Shown: positions 60,790-64,000 of the stretch, in pieces
Layout of the letters: each line of letters begins with the position of its first letter
Position numbering within the stretch: position 1 is the stretch's first letter
From: Sphagnum compactum
Lineage: Eukaryota > Bryophyta > Sphagnopsida > Sphagnales
Assembly: GCA_965153455.1 (NCBI GenBank)
Contig: OZ234498.1
Location: forward strand, 2,666,001-2,730,000
Length of the DNA: 64,000 nt
Reading direction: 5' to 3'
Notes under the pieces: generated by a model
What the model saw: the letters and a program-made list of their open reading frames with translations, nothing else
What the model was told of the DNA's origin: nothing
Databases searched by the model: none
Made by a program: the position numbers and the translations under genes

Positions 60790-60965
60790 AACTTAATAAA
60801 AGATCAGGGGAAGTTGTATGCAAAGTGCCCACATTCGATGTGTCAGGGGAAGTACAAGCGGCTTGCTGCAATGGCAATGCGAGCTCTAATATGTAGGAAA
60901 ACCCGTGAAATCAGAATCATCGATTTCGTGCATTAGTAGATCGCAATGACGTGGACATGCAATCA
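60790..60965 (-). other. 3' flank shared by the minus kinase gene and the kinase pseudogene
   Basis: Text including GGGGAAGTTG(T/C)ATGCAAAGTG and CAGGGGAAGTACAA occurs here and at 43193-43240 in the same orientation, with about 35 bp extra here. It shows that duplication between these two copies extends past the coding region. Confidence 0.75.
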
Positions 60966-60967
60966 AA

Positions 60968-63198
60968 TTAGACTCGCAGTGACGATTGAAACAGATGAAT
61001 CAGACTGAGCACTGAGCTTGGATACTCCTTATTTTCAAAGGTTTGGTTCAATACCAAATCACTCTTAAACCTTTGCTCTCTTGCAGGTGGGCTTGCATAG
61101 CCCTTGTATCCATTGGTTTGTTCCATTCCTGAATTACTGCTTTCAACTTGAATGGAAGAGGATGTTGACACTCTGCCAGTGCAAATCACAACAATAAGAA
61201 TAAATGAGCTTCGATATTTTGATAATCAATGAATTTTCTTCTTTTGAATCCTGTTGCCGTTGTGAAAATAGTACTTTAAAAAAAGTTGGAACTTTACCTT
61301 GAGGCCAATAAATTTCCACCTTCAAGTGATGAACCTTCTGCGCAAACAAAAGTGGAGTATTCAAATTTCTAGAACTGCATCAAACCAAAGTTTCACACTT
61401 CATAAAAAATTAGATACTAAGCTATTCTGTATTCCTCATGCAGTTCATAGTTCAAATCCTTTTTCATTGTTCTTATGCATATCAGAAATGTGTCATCCAT
61501 TCTCACAAATTATGCCATACCTATAAGAAGTAAACCTTTGATGTGCCTCAACTTTGTACAAATTTCTTGGAAGTTGGGCTGTTCATCAGGGTTGCCACCC
61601 CAACATTGTTGGATTAGATTGGACAACTGACTGGGACAGTAAGGTGGCAGCTGTGGTCTCTTCCCCTCTCGCACCCTATCTTTGAATATAGTAGGCCTTA
61701 GCAATTCGTCAACTGGAAAGGGAGTAGGCTCCCCAATCAGCACTGCAAAGCAAATAAGTCCAAAACTGTAAACATCTGCCTTCTTGGGATGGCATCTCTC
61801 AGGCAACTGATCAGTGTGTTGGACTGCATACATTTCAGGTGCCATAAACATGGTTGTACCAGTGTTCATTGTTTGGTTTGCATATGCGGTACTATCCATT
61901 TTGACTTTTGTTGTGCCAAAGTCAGAGATTTTGGCAATCCAGAGGGGCTTGACCACTAGACCTAACATTGAACTTTCAAAGCCAGGAGCATCACACTTGA
62001 TGAGAATATTATCTGTCTTGAGATCACGATGCACTAGATCCTTGCTGTGAAGATACTTCATTGCTTCAGCTATTTGAAGCATGACACCCACACGTCCAAT
62101 AAGGGAGGGTTGGCTGTCATTTGATAGGTCTGTCAACATTTGGGAGAGTGACTTATCCATGCGTTCCATAACGTATACACTATTCTTTGCATCTTCAGCA
62201 CAGAAAACAAGACCCATAATGTGAGGATGGTGAACACCTGCAACAGCTGCAATCTCTTGCTTGAGAAGCTCCATAGATGGATGTTTGGGGATCTTCATGG
62301 CATCTGACTCTCCAAGCCAATTTGCTTCATGCACACTGCCAAATGATCCTGAACCTAGCAGACGACCTTTATGTAGGTCTTGTAGATTTGCCAACACAAC
62401 AAAAGGCCATTCAGTCAACTTGATTCCATTAACTTTATTCAGCTCTTTGTGGTAGTTCTTCTCCTGTGTAGGCCAAGCTTGGAACTGCTCTTCGAATTCC
62501 ATCTTATTGAGTAATTGTGATGCAAGACATTGCATGTTTATATCCATTCCAGTACAGCGTTCTCCAGGACAAGCATGATCCCGCTTCAAGTTTCCTAGGC
62601 GAACCTTGAGATCCTCCTGATCCTGCTTTGCAACTCTCAACAGACTGTCATTGTCACGTTCACTCAGATTCCTGTCACAATCTACCTGTTGAAGAAGCCA
62701 GCTGGGGGGAGTCCAACTGTCTTGGAATGTCCACTCCAGGAAGATGCTGCGTAGTACCATCATGCACCATTGCAGGTCATATAGAATTTCTGCAAAAGTT
62801 TCCTTCAAGTCGCCACCTTGTCTAAGAGCTGATTCCATCCATCTGCCGTTGCCAAAGCAGTCTTTGAAGATTGTCGTGTGAGCTGCCCTTAGCACATGGA
62901 CAAGTTCCTCAGTTGCTGGACCAACATTTGGAAATCCTGAACTAGTAGTATCTTGTTGAGATAGCTTAACCTGGATTGGTTTCAGTGTGTTCTCAGTCTC
63001 CAATACCTTATTGGAGAGAAGCATGCACTGTTGCCTGTTGATAGCTAAAGGACACAAGTGCCCCACAGAAACATGGGAGTACTCTTCTCTTTTTCTCTTG
63101 CAGAGATGAAGCGCAGAAGAAAGTGAAGTTGCCACTGAAGGATTCTGAAGAAACAATATCAGAATCAGCAAATATAGCAACCTGAGTGTGAAAACCAT
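60968..63198 (-). CDS. MLKL-like helical-bundle protein kinase, ancestral-type C-terminus
   Basis: Sister of the plus-strand kinase and nearly identical through exon 1. Model: exons 63198-61521, 61337-61298 and 61172-60968 (640 aa, phases 1 and 2 agree, all GT...AG). It has the same N-terminal helical region and active-kinase residues: glycine loop GSGSFGSV at 282-289, Lys302, HRDLKTDN 390-397, DFG and APE. Exon 3 encodes a Ser/Gln/Asn-rich tail beginning VSTSSSIQVESSNSG, paralleled in the pseudogene, so this is the older exon. An 8 bp deletion relative to the plus copy brings ATG 63198 into frame, and the hydrophobic leader then starts MVFTLRLLYLL. The Met at the +1 side of the conserved TTGTTTCTTCAG acceptor is Val here (SVATS), so if the leader is intronic the start must lie in an upstream exon. 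If intron 1 is retained the frame ends at 61510. Confidence 0.8.
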
Positions 63199-64000
63199 TT
63201 TCCACCAGCAGGCCTCTGCTAATTTATTCCTTGCAGCAGAAAAACTTGAGTTCAGTTGGTGTTCCTCCTCTCCAGGTGCAACTCCTACATGAAACGCCTG
63301 GGATGAGGGTGGCTCTGGAATCCTCTGCAGTGCATTCAGGACAGGAGTACCTTCTGCATTTCATGGCCACCTACAACTTCCAAGCGGGTTGGTCCAGAAT
63401 TGGAGCCCTGGGCAAGCAAAAATCATGTGTATATATCTTTATGTCTCATGTGATAAAAGCTGAAGCCATGACCTGGGAAGTCTCCACCTTAAACTATATC
63501 TATGGGGTTGCAAAGATATCTCCACATCATAAATTTGAAGGTAACAGGACAATGAGCGCATTCATAACTATATCAGCATCACTCATAAAGTGTCAGACCA
63601 TCACCTTCATTACAAATAGCAGTGACAAGCTGCCATGACTACCCACTTACTTCATCAGCTCTCATGACCATGGATCCAGCATATAAGTAATAATAAATTT
63701 CCAGCAAACTATTATACAAAATCTGCATCAAGAGTTTCTGTCATGTTTGCAGAGGCAACAGAAAGACTTCTTGATCATGAGATTGGTAGCGCTCACGAAA
63801 CATAGCTAGTATAAAAGGGTCAATAGTATCCTCATTCAAGCTGCAACAAATTAAGTTTTGAGGTAAGCTTAAGTTTTGAGGTCATTATAACTTTTCCGTG
63901 TAAAGATATCCCTTAAGCACACCACCCAAAGACTAGGATGCACAACATATCTATGGGATCACAGAGAAATCTACACAACAACATGTTGATGGTGCCAAGA
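63199..64000 (-). other. 5' region of the minus kinase gene (right arm of inverted duplication)
   Basis: Reverse complement matches 36348-36995. It has about 155 bp (63385-63540) that the plus copy lacks, and about 15 bp duplicated around CTCAAAACTTAAGCTTACC near 63865. No coding exon is proved here. The plus frame at 63231-63638 is antisense to the gene's leader and not called. The arm continues beyond the window. Confidence 0.75.

Overview
The window reads as nuclear DNA of a land plant: AT-rich, gene-poor, intron-containing and full of decayed plant-type transposable elements (Copia gag, LINE RT, hAT, MULE-like/DUF7869, MITEs, tRNA-derived SINE heads). No bacterial operons, rRNA or functional tRNA are visible. 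A kinase family resembling MLKL-type four-helix-bundle (HeLo) kinases, a DUF7869-type transposase and a possible Crypton/DUF3504 remnant lean towards a non-seed lineage (moss, lycophyte or fern). That placement is inference.

Layout. 0-9 kb: a 66 bp tandem duplication, a ~380 bp MITE, a Copia gag relic, and one copy (6.45-8.4 kb) of an 'X' element with a tRNA-like segment and a long degenerate TGGTTATTA-type array. 10.7-12 kb: 3' exons of a broken MSH3 (MutS homologue 3) gene, minus strand. 12.6-14 kb: minisatellites. 15-19 kb: a LINE reverse transcriptase relic and a possible Crypton-type recombinase relic. 21-22 kb: simple and short tandem repeats. 24.5 kb: a second MITE. 26-34 kb: dispersed non-coding repeats and no supported gene.

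34-44.5 kb and 60.8-64 kb: the genic core. Two intact kinase genes lie head-outward as an inverted duplication about 22 kb apart (plus strand 36996-39356; minus strand 60968-63198). A third copy (minus, 43.1-44.5 kb) is 5'-truncated and broken. Both intact copies fit a three-exon model: a large first exon carrying the helical region and kinase domain, a 40 bp second exon and a variable third exon. In the plus copy the third exon has been replaced by a ~350 bp GC-rich tandem array that stays open in the spliced frame, giving a new Leu/Ala/Pro/Arg-rich C-terminus. A DUF7869-type transposon remnant with inverted subterminal repeats (39.4-42.9 kb) sits between the plus copy and the pseudogene.

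44.5-60 kb: a 1.8 kb foldback palindrome (50.0-51.8 kb), a hAT relic, a second copy of the MSH3 3' end ending exactly where a 3.7 kb near-palindromic TIR element begins (54.04-57.75 kb), an inverted X fragment with a tRNA-like head, a moderately GC-rich stretch of unknown origin (58.1-59.0 kb), and two small TIR elements. One of these carries a CCHC zinc-knuckle-like sequence.

All calls come from reading the sequence. No alignments or database searches were run, so identities are stated qualitatively.
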